Assembly (NCBI RefSeq): GCF_051014685.1
Contig: NW_027479469.1
Location: 53,178-117,177, forward strand
Reading direction: 5' to 3'
Source: Ptiloglossa arizonensis
Lineage: Eukaryota > Arthropoda > Insecta > Hymenoptera > Colletidae
Length of the DNA: 64,000 bases
Shown here piece after piece: positions 1 through 15,505 of this stretch (position 1 is the stretch's first letter; the number at the start of each line of letters is the position of its first letter). A program made the translations under genes and the position numbers. Below the pieces are notes generated by a model, which saw only the letters and a program-made list of their open reading frames with translations, made no database searches and was not told the origin of the DNA.

Positions 1-3000
1 ATAACGTATAACCTATGACGTATAACGTATAACGTATAACGTATAACGTATAACGTATAACGTATAACGTATAACGTCTAACGTATAACGTATAATGTAT
101 AACGTATAACATGTAACGTATAGCGTATAACGTATAACGTATAACGTATAACGTATAACCTATGACGTATAACGTATAACGTATAACGTATAACGTATAA
201 CGTATAACGTATAACGTATAACGTATAACGTATAATGTATAACGTATAACATGTAACGTATAGCGTATAACGTATAACGTATAACCTATGACGTATAACG
301 TATAACGTATAACGTATAACATATAACGTATAACCTATGACGTATAACGTATAACGTATAACGTATAACGTATAACGTATAACGTATAACGTATAACGTA
401 TAACGTATAATGTATAACGTATATCATGTAACGTATAGCGTATAACGTATAACGTATAACGTATAACGTATAACGTATAACGTATAACGTATATCGTATA
501 ACGTAAAACGTATAATGTATAACATGTAACGTACAACGTATAACGTATACCGTATAACGTATAACTAATAACGTATAACGTATAACGCATAACGTATAAC
601 GTATAACGTATAACTTATAACGTATAACGTATAACGTATAACGCATAACGTATAACGCATAACGTATAACATATAACGTATAACCTATGACGTATAACGT
701 ATAACGTATAACGTATAACGTATAACGTATAACGTATAACGTATAACGTATAACCTATGACGTATAACGTGTAACGTATAACGTATAACGTATAACGTAT
801 AACGTATAACGTATAACGTATAACATGTAACGTACAACGTATAACGTATACCGTACAACGTATAACGTATATCGTATAACGTACAACTTATAACGTATAA
901 CGTACAACGTATAACGTATAACGTATAACGTATAACGTATAACGTATAACGTATAACGTATAACGTATAACGTATAATGTATAACGTATAACGTATAACG
1001 TATAACGTATAACGTATAAAGTATAACGTATAACGTATAACGTATAACGTATAAAGTATAACGTATAACGTATAACGTATAACGTATAACGTATAACGTA
1101 TAACGTATAACGTTTAACGTATAACGTATAACGTATAACGTATAACGTATAACGTATAACGTATAACGTATAACGTATAACGTATGACGTATAACGTATA
1201 ACGTATAACGTATAACATATAACGTATAACCTATGACGTATAACGTATAACGTATAACGTATAACGTATAACGTATAACGTATAACGTATAACGTATAAC
1301 GTATAATGTATAACGTATAACATGTAACGTATAGCGTATAACGTATAACGTATAACGTATAACGTATAACGTATAACGTATAACGTATATCGTATAACGT
1401 ATAACGTATAATGTATAACATGTAACGTACAACGTATAACGTATACCGTATAACGTATAACTAATAACATATAACGTATAACGCATAACGTATAACGTAT
1501 AACGTATAACGTATAACGTATAACGTATAACGTATAACGCATAACGTATAACGCATAACGTATAACGTATAACGTATAACCTATGACGTATAACGTATAA
1601 CGTATAACGTATAACGTATAACGTATAACGTATAACGTATAACGTATAACGTATAACCTATGACGTATAACGTGTAACGTATAACGTATAACGTATAACG
1701 TATAACGTATAACGTATAACGTATAACGTATAACATGTAACGTACAACGTATAACGTATACCGTACAACGTATAACGTATATCGTATAACGTACAACTTA
1801 TAACGTATAACGTACAACGTATAACGTATAACGTATAACGTATAACGTATAACGTATAACGTATAACGTCTAACGTATAACGTATAACCTATGACGTATA
1901 ACGTGTAACGTATAACGTATAACGTATAACGTATAACGTATAACGTATAACGTATAACGTATAACGTATAACGTATAACGTATAACGTATAACGTATAAC
2001 GTATAACGTATAACGTATAACGTATAACGTATAACGTATAACGTATAACGTATATCGTATAACGTATAACGTATAACGTATAACGTATAACGTATAACGT
2101 ATAACGTATAACCTATGACGTATAACGTATAACGTATAACGTATAACGTACAACGTATAACGTATAACGTATAACGTATAACGTATAACGTATAACGTAT
2201 AACGTATAACGTTTAACGTATAACGTATAACGTATAACGTATAACGTATAACGTATAACGTATAACGTATAACGTATGACGTATAACGTATAACGTATAA
2301 CGTATAACGTATAACATATAACGTATAACCTATGACGTATAACGTATAACGTATAACGTATAACGTATAACGTATAACGTGTAACGTATAACGTATAACG
2401 TATAATGTATAACGTATAACATGTAACGTATAGCGTATAACGTATAACGTATAACGTATAACGTATAACGTATAACGTATAACGTATATCGTATAACGTA
2501 AAACGTATAATGTATAACATGTAACGTACAACGTATAACGTATACCGTATAACGTATAACTAATAACGTATAACGTATAACGCATAACGTATAACGTATA
2601 ACGTATAACTTATAACGTATAACGTATAACGTATAACGCATAACGTATAACGCATAACGTATAACGTATAACGTATAACCTATGACGTATAACGTATAAC
2701 GTATAACGTATAACGTATAACGTATAACGTATAACGTATAACGTATAACGTATAACCTATGACGTATAACGTGTAACGTATAACGTATAACGTATAACGT
2801 ATAACGTATAACGTATAACGTATAACGTATAACATGTAACGTACAACGTATAACGTATACCGTACAACGTATAACGTATATCGTATAACGTACAACTTAT
2901 AACGTATAACGTACAACGTATAACGTATAACGTATAACGTATAGCGTATAACGTATAACGTATAACGTATAACGTATAACGTATAACGTATAACGTATAA

Positions 3001-3560
3001 AGTATAACGTATAACGTTTAACGTATAACGTATAACGTATAACGTATAACGTATAACGTATAACGTATAACGTATAACGTATAACGTATAACGTATAACA
3101 TGTAACGTACAACGTATAACGTATACCGTATAACGTATAACTAATAACGTATAACGTATAACGAATATCGTACAACGTATTACGCATAACGTATAACGTA
3201 TAACGTATAACGTATAACGTATAACGTATAACGTATACCGTATAACGTATAACTAATAACATATAACGTATAACGCATAACGTATAACGTATAACGTATA
3301 ACGTATAACGTATAACGTATAACGTATAACGTATAACGCATAACGTATAACGCATAACGTATAACGTATAACGTATAACCTATGACGTATAACGTATAAC
3401 GTATAACGTATAACGTATAACGTATAACGTATAACGTATAACGTATAACCTATGACGTATAACGTGTAACGTATAACGTATAACGTATAACGTATAACGT
3501 ATAACGTATAACGTATAACATGTAACGTACAACGTATAACGTATACCGTACAACGTATAA
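1..3560. repeat. Family A subarray I
   Basis: This stretch holds several imperfect HOR copies of about 0.7-1.1 kb. Family A is marked by a CCTATGACG pair of units followed by GTGTAAC (CCT at 754, 1657, 1888, 2756 and 3449), by a module running from AATGTAT through ACATG to TAGCG (near 94, 234, 408, 1314, 2402), and by ATACCGT and CTAATAAC units followed by GCATAAC. One family A stretch near 335-646 recurs near 2,330-2,641 (offset 1,995 bp = 285 units) almost unchanged. Another near 1,231-1,542 recurs at 13,586-13,897 with the same variants (offset 12,355 bp = 1,765 units). There is no B-box, no AACACCT unit and no ATAAGGT unit here. Confidence 0.85.
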
Positions 3561-5150
3561 CGTATAACGTATAACTTATAACGTATAACGTATAACGTAT
3601 AACGTATAACGTATAACGTATAACGTAGAACGTATAACGTATAACGTATAACGTATAACGTATAACGTATAACGTATAACGTATAACGTATAACGTATAA
3701 CGTATAACGTATAACGTATAACGTATAACGTATAACGTATAACGTATAACGTATAACGTATAACGTATAACGTATAACGTATAACGTATAACATGTAATG
3801 TATAACGTATAACGGATAGCGTATAACGTATAACGTATAACGTATAACGTACAACGTATAACGTATCACGTATAACGTATTACGAATAACGTATAACGTA
3901 TAACGTATAACGTAACACCTATAACGTATAACGTATATCGTATAACGTATAACGTATAATGAATAACGTAAAACGTATAACGTATAACTTATAACGTATA
4001 ACGTGTAACGAAGAACGTATAAAGAATAACGTATAACGTATATCGTATAACGTACAACTTATAACGTATAACGTACAACGTATTACGTATAACGTACAAC
4101 GTATAACGTATCACGTATAACGTATTACGAATAACGTATAACGTATAACGTACAACGTAACACCTATAACGTATAAAGTATAACGTATAACGTATAACGT
4201 ATAACGTATAACGTATAACGTATAACGTATAACGTATAAAGTATAACGTATAACGTTTAACGTATAACGTATAACGTATAACGTATAACGTATAACGTAT
4301 AACGTATAACGTATAACGTATAACGTATAACGTATAACATGTAACGTACAACGTATAACGTATACCGTATAACGTATAACTAATAACGTATAACGTATAA
4401 CGAATATCGTACAACGTATTACGCATAACGTATAACGTATAACGTATAACGTATAACGTATAACGTATAACGTATAACGTATAACGTATAACGTATAACG
4501 TATAACGTATAACGTATAACGTATAACGTATAACGTATAACGTATAACGTATAACGTATAACGTATGACGTATAACGTATAACGTATAACGTATAACGTA
4601 TAACGTATAACGTATAAAGTATAACGTATAACGTTTAACGTATAACGTATAACGTATAACGTATAACGTATAACGTATAACGTATAACGTATAACGTATA
4701 ACGTATAACGTATAAAGTATAAAGTATAACGTATAACGTATAACGTATAACGTATAACGTATAACGTATAACGTATAACGTATAACGTATAAAGTATAAC
4801 GTATAACGTTTAACGTATAACGTATAACGTATAACGTATAACGTATAACGTATAACGTATAACGTATAACGTATAACGTATAACGTATAAAGTATAACGT
4901 ATAACGTATAACGTATAACGTATAACGTATAACGTATAACGTATAACGTATAACGTATAACGTATAACGTATAACGTATAACGTATAACGTATAACGTAT
5001 GACGTATAACGTATAACGTATAACGTATAACGTATAACGTATAACCTATGACGTATAACGTATAACGTATAACGTATAACATGTAACGTACAACGTATAA
5101 CGTATACCGTATAACGTATAACTAATAACGTATAACGTATAACGAATATC
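3560..5150. repeat. Family B subarray, left end
   Basis: Family A markers give way here to family B. AACACC triple-mutant units lie at 3914 and 4159, and a GTGTAACGAAGAACG module lies near 4,003. The stretch from about 3,790 to 4,250 has the same variant order as stretches starting near 16,942, 18,790 and 21,737, so four copies of one module are spread through the first 22 kb. The CATG that opens this module sits at 3,792, 16,944, 18,792 and 21,739 (C position); the offsets are whole units once the 14.8 kb deletion is counted. The copy at 3,792 alone carries a T-to-G change giving CGGATAGCG. From about 4,430 to 5,040 the sequence is mostly consensus units with scattered ATAAAGT variants. Confidence 0.8.
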
Positions 5151-7234
5151 GTACAACGTATAACGCATAACGTATAACGTATAACGTATAACGTATAACG
5201 CATAACGTATAACGTATAACGTATAACCTATGACGTATAACGTATAACGTATAACGTATAACGTATAACGTATAACGTATAACGTATAACGTATAACCTA
5301 TGACGTCTAACGTATAACGTATAACATGTAGTGTATAACGTATAACGTATAATGTATAGCGTATAACGTATAACGTATAACGTATAACGTACAACGTATA
5401 ACGTATCACGTATAACGTATTACGAATAACGTATAACGTATAACGTATAACGTAACACCTATAACGTATAAAGTATAACGTATAACGTATAACGTATAAC
5501 GTATAACGTATAACGTATAACGTATAACGTATAACGAATATCGTATAACGTATAACGTATAACGTATAACGTATAAATTGTAACGAAAAACGTATAACGA
5601 ATAACGTAAAACGTATGACGCATTACATGCTACGTATAAAGTATAACATTCAACGTAAAACGTATAACGTATAACGTATAACGTATAACGTATAACGTAT
5701 AACGTATAAAGTATAACGTATAACGTAGAACGTACAACGTATAACATATAACGTATAAAGAATAACGTATAACGTATAACCTATAACGTACAACTTATAA
5801 CGTATAACGTACAACGTATAACGTAGAACGTATAACGTATAACGTATAACGTATAACGTATAACGTATAACGTATAACGTATAACGTATAACGTATAACG
5901 TATAACGTATAACGTATAACGTATAACGTATAACGTATAACGTATAACGTATAAAGTATAACGTATAACGTATAACGTATAACGTATAACGTATAACGTA
6001 TAACGTATAACGTATAACGTATAACGTATAACATATAACGTATAACGTATAACGTATAACGTATATCGTATAACGTATAACGTATAACGTATAACGTATA
6101 ACATGTAACGTACAACGTATAACGTATACCGTATAACGTATAACTAATAACGTATAACGTATAACGAATATCGTACAACGTATAACGCATAACGTATAAC
6201 GTATAACGTATAACGTATAACGTATAACGTATAACGTATAAAGTATAACGTATAACGTATAACGTATAACGTATAACGTATAACGTATAACGTATAACGT
6301 ATAACGTATAACGTATAACGTATAACGTATAACGTATAACGTATGACGTATAACGTATAACGTATAACGTATAACGTATAACGTATAACCTATGACGTAT
6401 AACGTATAACGTATAACGTATAACATGTAACGTACAACGTATAACGTATACCGTATAACGTATAACTAATAACGTATAACGTATAACGAATATCGTACAA
6501 CGTATAACGCATAACGTATAACGTATAACGTATAACGTATAACGTATAACGTATAACGTATAAAGTATAACGTATAACGTATAACGTATAACGTATATCG
6601 TATAACGTATAACGTATAACGTATAACGTATAACTTGTAACGAAAAACGTATAACGAATAACGTAAAACGTATGACGCATTACATGCTACGTATAAAGTA
6701 TAACATTCAACGTAAAACGTATAACGTATAACGTATAACGTATAACGTATAACGTATAAAGTATAACGTATAACGTAGAACGTACAACGTATAACATATA
6801 TCGTATAAAGAATAACGTATAACGTATAACCTATAACGTACAACGTATAACGTAGAACGTATAACGTATAACGTATAACGTATAAAGTATAACGTATAAC
6901 GTAGAACGTACAACGTATAACATATAACGTATAAAGAATAACGTATAACGTATAACCTATAACGTACAACTTATAACGTATAACGTACAACGTATAACGT
7001 AGAACGTATAACGTATAACGTATAACGTATAACGTATAACGTATAACGTATAACGTATAACGTATAAAGTATAACGTATAACGTATAACGTATAACGTAT
7101 AACGTATAACGTATAACGTATAACGTATAACGTATAACATATAACGTATAACGTATAACGTATAACGTATATCGTATAACGTATAACGTATAACGTATAA
7201 CGTATAACATGTAACGTACAACGTATAACGTATA

Positions 7235-8790
7235 CCGTATAACGTATAACTAATAACGTATAACGTATAACGAATACCGTACAACGTATAACGCATAACG
7301 TACAACGTATAACGTATAACGTATAACGTATAACGTATAACGTATAACGTATAACGTATAACGTATAACGTATAACGTATAACGTATAACGTATAACGTA
7401 TAACCTATGACGTATAACGTATAACGTATAACGTATAACATGTAATGTATAACGTATAACGTATAATGTATAGCGTATAACGTATATCGTATAACGTATA
7501 ACGTATAACGTATAACGTATAACTTGTAACGAAAAACGTATAACGAATAACGTAAAACGTATGAGGCATTACATGCTACGTATAAAGTATAACATTCAAC
7601 GTAAAACGTATAACGTATAACGCATAACGTATAACGTGTAACGAAGAACGTATAAAGAATAACGTATAACGTATATCGTATAACGTACAACTTATAACGT
7701 ATAACGTACAACGTATAACGTATAACGTATAACGTATAACGTATAACGAATAACGTATAACGTATAACGTATAACGTATAACGTATAACGTATAACGTAT
7801 AACGTATAACGTATAACGTATAACGTATAACGTATAACGTATAACGTATAAAGTATAACGTATTACGTATAACGTATAACGTATAACGTATAACGTAGAA
7901 CGTACAACGTATAACATATAACGTATAAAGAATAACGTATAACGTATAACCTATAACGTACAACGTATAACGTAGAACGTATAACGTATAACGTATAACG
8001 TATAAAGTATAACGTATAACGTAGAACGTACAACGTATAACATATAACGTATAAAGAATAACGTATAACGTATAACCTATAACGTACAACTTATAACGTA
8101 TAACGTACAACGTATAACGTAGAACGTATAACGTATAACGTATAACGTATAACGTATAACGTATAACGTATAACGTATAACGTATAACGTATAACGTATA
8201 ACGTATAACGTATAACGTATAACGTATAACGTATAAAGTATAACGTATAACGTATAACGTATAACGTATAACGTATAACGTATAACGTATAACGTATAAC
8301 GTATAACATATAACGTATAACGTATAACGTATAACGTATATCGTATAACGTATAACGTATAACGTATAACGTATAACATGTAACGTACAACGTATAACGT
8401 ATACCGTATAACGTATAACTAATAACGTATAACGTATAACGAATATCGTACAACGTATAACGCATAACGTATAACGTATAACGTATAACGTATAACGTAT
8501 AACGTATAACGTATAACGTATAACGTATAACGTATAACGTATAACGTATAACGTATAACGTATAACGTATAACGTATAACGTATAACCTATGACGTATAA
8601 CGTATAACGTATAACGTATAACATGTAATGTATAACGTATAACGTATAATGTATAGCGTATAACGTATATCGTATAACGTATAACGTATAACGTATAACG
8701 TATAACTTGTAACGAAAAACGTATAACGAATAACGTAAAACGTATGAGGCATTACATGCTACGTATAAAGTATAACATTCAACGTAAAAC
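7235..8790. repeat. Internal duplication within family B, copy 1
   Basis: This stretch of about 1.55 kb recurs at 9,398-10,965. The offset is 2,163 bp (309 units) at the first B-box (7523 to 9686) and 2,170 bp (310 units) at the second (8706 to 10876), so the copies differ by one unit in a consensus run. Both copies carry the GAGGCAT form of the B-box. Confidence 0.85.
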
Positions 8791-9397
8791 GTATAACGTA
8801 TAACGCATAACGTATAACGTATAACGTATAACGTATAACGTATAACGTATAACGTATAACGTATAACGTATAACGTATAACGTATAACGTATAACGTATA
8901 ACGTATAACGTATAACGTATAACGTATAAAGTATAACGTATTACGTATAACGTATAACGTATAACGTATAACGTAGAACGTACAACGTATAACATATAAC
9001 GTATAACGTATAACGTATAACGTATAACGTATAACGTATAACGTATAACGTATAACGTATAACGTATAACGTATAACGTATAAAGTATAACGTATAACGT
9101 TTAACGTATAACGTATAACGTATAACGTATAACGTATAACGTATAACGTATAACGTATAACGTATAACGTATAACGTATAACGTATAACGTATAACGTAT
9201 AACGTATAACGTATAACGTATAACGTATAACGTATAACGTATAACGTATAACGTATAACGTATAACGTATAACGTATGACGTATAACGTATAAAGTATAA
9301 CGTATAACGTATAACGTATAACCTATGACGTATAACGTATAACGTATAACGTATAACGTATAACCTATGACGTATAACGTATAACGTATAACGTATA

Positions 9398-10965
9398 ACG
9401 TATAACGTATAACTAATAACGTATAACGTATAACGAATATCGTACAACGTATAACGCATAACGTATAACGTATAACGTATAACGTATAACGTATAACGTA
9501 TAACGTATAACGTATAACGTATAACGTATAACGTATAACGTATAACGTATAACGTATAACGTATAACCTATGACGTATAACGTATAACGTATAACGTATA
9601 ACATGTAATGTATAACGTATAACGTATAATGTATAGCGTATAACGTATATCGTATAACGTATAACGTATAACGTATAACGTATAACTTGTAACGAAAAAC
9701 GTATAACGAATAACGTAAAACGTATGAGGCATTACATGCTACGTATAAAGTATAACATTCAACGTAAAACGTATAACGTATAACGCATAACGTATAACGT
9801 GTAACGAAGAACGTATAAAGAATAACGTATAACGTATATCGTATAACGTACAACTTATAACGTATAACGTACAACGTATAACGTATAACGTATAACGTAT
9901 AACGTATAACGAATAACGTATAACGTATAACGTATAACGTATAACGTATAACGTATAACGTATAACGTATAACGTATAACGTATAACGTATAACGTATAA
10001 CGTATAACGTATAAAGTATAACGTATTACGTATAACGTATAACGTATAACGTATAACGTAGAACGTACAACGTATAACATATAACGTATAAAGAATAACG
10101 TATAACGTATAACCTATAACGTACAACGTATAACGTAGAACGTATAACGTATAACGTATAACGTATAAAGTATAACGTATAACGTAGAACGTACAACGTA
10201 TAACATATAACGTATAAAGAATAACGTATAACGTATAACCTATAACGTACAACTTATAACGTATAACGTACAACGTATAACGTAGAACGTATAACGTATA
10301 ACGTATAACGTATAACGTATAACGTATAACGTATAACGTATAACGTATAACGTATAACGTATAACGTATAACGTATAACGTATAACGTATAACGTATAAC
10401 GTATAACGTATAACGTATAAAGTATAACGTATAACGTATAACGTATAACGTATAACGTATAACGTATAACGTATAACGTATAACGTATAACATATAACGT
10501 ATAACGTATAACGTATAACGTATATCGTATAACGTATAACGTATAACGTATAACGTATAACATGTAACGTACAACGTATAACGTATACCGTATAACGTAT
10601 AACTAATAACGTATAACGTATAACGAATATCGTACAACGTATAACGCATAACGTATAACGTATAACGTATAACGTATAACGTATAACGTATAACGTATAA
10701 CGTATAACGTATAACGTATAACGTATAACGTATAACGTATAACGTATAACGTATAACCTATGACGTATAACGTATAACGTATAACGTATAACATGTAATG
10801 TATAACGTATAACGTATAATGTATAGCGTATAACGTATATCGTATAACGTATAACGTATAACGTATAACGTATAACTTGTAACGAAAAACGTATAACGAA
10901 TAACGTAAAACGTATGAGGCATTACATGCTACGTATAAAGTATAACATTCAACGTAAAACGTATA
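9398..10965. repeat. Internal duplication within family B, copy 2
   Basis: Second copy of 7,235-8,790. Between its two B-boxes (9686 and 10876) variants occur in the same order as between 7523 and 8706. Similarity stops just after the 10876 box, where the following units read ACACATAAC rather than ACGCATAAC and family A sequence begins. Confidence 0.85.
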
Positions 10966-13900
10966 ACGTATAACACATAACGTATAACGTATAACGTATA
11001 ACGTATAACGTATAACGTATAACGTATAACGTATAATGTATAACGTATAACATGTAACGTATAGCGTATAACGTATAACGTATAACGTATAACGTATAAC
11101 GTATAACGTATAACGTATATCGTATAACGTATAACGTATAATGTATAACATGTAACGTACAACGTATAACGTATACCGTATAACGTATAACTAATAACGT
11201 ATAACGTATAACGCATAACGTATAACGTATAACGTATAACGTATAACGTATAACGTATAACGTATAACGTATAACGCATAACGTATAACGCATAACGTAT
11301 AACGTATAACGTATAACCTATGACGTATAACGTATAACGTATAACGTATAACGTATAACGTATAACGTATAACGTATAACGTATAACGTATAACCTATGA
11401 CGTATAACGTGTAACGTATAACGTATAACGTATAACGTATAACGTATAACGTATAACGTATAACATGTAACGTATAACGTATAACGTAGAACGTATAACG
11501 TATAACGTATAACGTATAACGTATAACGTATAACGTATAACGTATAACGTATAACGTATAACGTATAACGTATAACGTATAACGTATAACGTATAACGTA
11601 CAACGTATAACGTATAACGTATAACGTATAACGTATAACGTATGACGTATAACGTATAACGTATAACGTATAACGTATAACGTATAACCTATGACGTATA
11701 ACGTATAACGTGTAACGTATAACGTATATCGTATAACGTATAACGTATAATGTATAACGTATAACATGTAACGTATAGCGTATAACGTATAACGTATCAC
11801 GTATAACGTATAACGTATAACGTATAACGTATAACGTATATCGTATAACGTATAACGTATAACGTATAACGTATAACGTATAACGTATAACGTATAACGT
11901 ATAACGTATAACGTATAAAGTATAACGTATAACGTATAACGTATAACGTATAGCGTATAACGTATAACGTATAACGTATAACGTATAACGTATAACGTAT
12001 AACGTATAACGTATAACGTATAACGTATAACGTATAACGTATAACGTATAACGTATAACGTATAACGTATAACGTATAACGTATATCGTATAACGTATAA
12101 CGTATAACGTATAACGTATAACGTATAACGTATAACGTATAACCTATGACGTATAACGTATAACGTATAACGTATAACGTACAACGTATAACGTATAACG
12201 TATAACGTATAACGTATAACGTATAACGTATAACGTATAACGTTTAACGTATAACGTATAACGTATAACGTATAACGTATAGCGTATAACGTATAACGTA
12301 TAACGTATGACGTATAACGTATAACGTATAACGTATAACATATAACGTATAACCTATGACGTATAACGTATAACGTATAACGTATAACGTATAACGTATA
12401 ACGTATAACGTATAACGTATAACGTATAACGTATAATGTATAACGTATAACATGTAACGTATAGCGTATAACGTATAACGTATAACGTATAACGTATAAC
12501 CTATGACGTATAACGTATAACGTATAACGTATAACGTATAACGTATAACGTATAACGTATAACGTATAACGTATAATGTATAACGTATAACATGTAACGT
12601 ATAGCGTATAACGTATAACGTATAACCTATGACGTATAACGTATAACGTATAACGTATAACATATAACGTATAACCTATGACGTACAACGTATAACGTAT
12701 AACGTATAACGTATAACGTATAACGTATAACGTATAACGTATAACGTATAATGTATAACGTATAACATGTAACGTATAGCGTATAACGTATAACGTATAA
12801 CGTATAACGTATAACGTATAACGTATAACGTATATCGTATAACGTAAAACGTATAATGTATAACATGTAACGTACAACGTATAACGTATACCGTATAACG
12901 TATAACGTATAACTAATAACGTATGACGTATAACGCATAACGTATAACGTATAACGTATAACTTATAACGTATAACGTATAACGTATAACGTATAACGCA
13001 TAACGTATAACGCATAACGTATAACATATAACGTATAACCTATGACGTATAACGTATAACGTATAACGTATAACGTATAACGTATAACGTATAACGTATA
13101 ACGTATAACGTATAACCTATGACGTATAACGTGTAACGTATAACGTATAACGTATAACGTATAACGTATAACGTATAACGTATAACATGTAACGTACAAC
13201 GTATAACGTATACCGTACAACGTATAACGTATATCGTATAACGTACAACTTATAACGTATAACGTACAACGTATAACGTATAACGTATAACGTATAACGT
13301 ATAACGTATAACGTATAACGTATAACGTATAACGTATAACGTATAATGTATAACGTATAACGTATAACGTATAACGTATAACGTATAAAGTATAACGTAT
13401 AACGTATAACGTATAACGTATAAAGTATAACGTATAACGTATAACGTATAACGTATAACGTATAACGTATAACGTTTAACGTATAACGTATAACGTATAA
13501 CGTATAACGTATAACGTATAACGTATAACGTATAACGTATGACGTATAACGTATAACGTATAACGTATAACATATAACGTATAACCTATGACGTATAACG
13601 TATAACGTATAACGTATAACGTATAACGTATAACGTATAACGTATAACGTATAACGTATAATGTATAACGTATAACATGTAACGTATAGCGTATAACGTA
13701 TAACGTATAACGTATAACGTATAACGTATAACGTATAACGTATATCGTATAACGTATAACGTATAATGTATAACATGTAACGTACAACGTATAACGTATA
13801 CCGTATAACGTATAACTAATAACATATAACGTATAACGCATAACGTATAACGTATAACGTATAACGTATAACGTATAACGTATAACGTATAACGCATAAC

Positions 13901-15505
13901 GTATAACTCATAACGTATAACGTATAACGTATAACCTATGACGTATAACGTATAACGTATAACGTATAACGTATAACGTATAACGTATAACGTATAACGT
14001 ATAACCTATGACGTATAACGTGTAACGTATAACGTATAACGTATAACGTATAACGTATAACGTATAACGTATAACATGTAACGTACAACGTATAACGTAT
14101 ACCGTACAACGTATAACGTATATCGTATAACGTACAACTTATAACGTATAACGTACAACGTATAACGTATAACGTATAACGTATAACGTATAACGTATAA
14201 CGTATAACGTATAACGTATAACGTATAACCTATGACGTATAACGTGTAACGTATAACGTATAACGTATAACGTATAACGTATAACGTATAACGTATAACG
14301 TATAACGTATAACGTATAACGTATAACGTATAACGTATAACGTATAACGTATAACGTATAACGTATAACGTATAACGTATATCGTATAACGTATAACGTA
14401 TAACGTATAACGTATAACGTATAACGTATAACGTATAACCTATGACGTATAACGTATAACGTATAACGTATAACGTACAACGTATAACGTATAACGTATA
14501 ACGTATAACGTATAACGTATAACGTATAACGTATAACGTTTAACGTATAACGTATAACGTATAACGTATAACGTATAACGTATAACGTATAACGTATAAC
14601 GTATGACGTATAACGTATAACGTATAACGTATAACATATAACGTATAACCTATGACGTATAACGTATAACGTACAACGTATAACGTATAACGTATAACGT
14701 ATAACGTATAACGTATAACGTATAACGTATAATGTATAACGTATAACATGTAACGTATAGCGTATAACGTATAACGTATAACGTATAACGTATAACGTAT
14801 ACGTATAACGTATATCGTATAACGTAAAACGTATAATGTATAACATGTAACGTACAACGTATAACGTATACCGTATAACGTATAACTAATAACGTATAAC
14901 GTATAACGCATAACGTATAACGTATAACGTATAACTTATAACGTATAACGTATAACGTATAACGCATAACGTATAACGCATAACGTATAACGTATAACGT
15001 ATAACCTATGACGTATAACGTATAACGTATAACGTATAACGTATAACGTATAACGTATAACGTATAACGTATAACCTATGACGTATAACGTGTAACGTAT
15101 AACGTATAACGTATAACGTATAACGTATAACGTATAACGTATAACATGTAACGTACAACGTATAACGTATACCGTAGAACGTATAACGTATATCGTATAA
15201 CGTACAACTTATAACGTATAACGTACAACGTATAACGTATAACGTATAACGTATAACGTATAACGTATAACGTATAACGTATAACGTATAACGTATAACG
15301 TATAATGTATAACGTATAACGTATAACGTATAACGTATAACGTATAAAGTATAACGTATAACGTATAACGTGTAACGTATAAAGTATAACGTATAACGTA
15401 TAACGTATAACGTATAACGTATAACGTTTAACGTATAACGTATAACGTATAACGTATAACGTATAACGTATAACGTATAACGTATAACGTATAACGTATG
15501 ACGTA
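10965..15505. repeat. Family A subarray II
   Basis: Family A returns directly after the B-box at 10876. CCTATGACG plus GTGTAAC markers lie at 11394, 13116, 14005, 14229 and 15075, and one copy near 11,688 has an extra unit between the two marks. AATGTAT-to-TAGCG modules lie near 11036, 11747, 12431, 12570, 12749, 13658 and 14728. HOR copies run at roughly 0.9-1.1 kb. The subarray contains the only length-mutant unit of the window (14,799-14,804). No B-box, AACACCT or ATAAGGT unit was found. Confidence 0.85.
14799..14804. other. Lone 6-bp unit (1-base deletion) that shifts the repeat register
   Basis: Here a unit reads ATACGT instead of ATAACGT. Before it, the C column of every marker I checked is 5 modulo 7; after it the value is 4 all the way to the right edge. 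The deletion creates the perfect 10-bp palindrome TATACGTATA (14,798-14,807). Related family A stretches near 2.4 kb and 23.7 kb keep the full unit, so the deletion is younger than the last copying of this HOR. Confidence 0.95.

Larger units (their letters stand above)
5150..10965. repeat. Family B segment, copy 1 of the 25.2-kb-spaced paralogous pair
   Basis: Six B-boxes start at 5577, 6634, 7523, 8706, 9686 and 10876. The order of variants through most of this segment is reproduced at 30.4-35.4 kb. Rare shared markers are TGACGTCTAACG after CCTA (5297 and 30531), a B-box that opens with ATTG instead of CTTG (5577 and 30811), an AACACC unit (5454 and 30688), CATATATCG (6795 and 32022) and CGAATACCG (7271 and 32540). 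Offsets are 25,234, 25,227 and 25,269 bp, each a multiple of 7 after adding the one deleted base. The segment also contains its own internal duplication (7,235-8,790 and 9,398-10,965). Confidence 0.85.
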
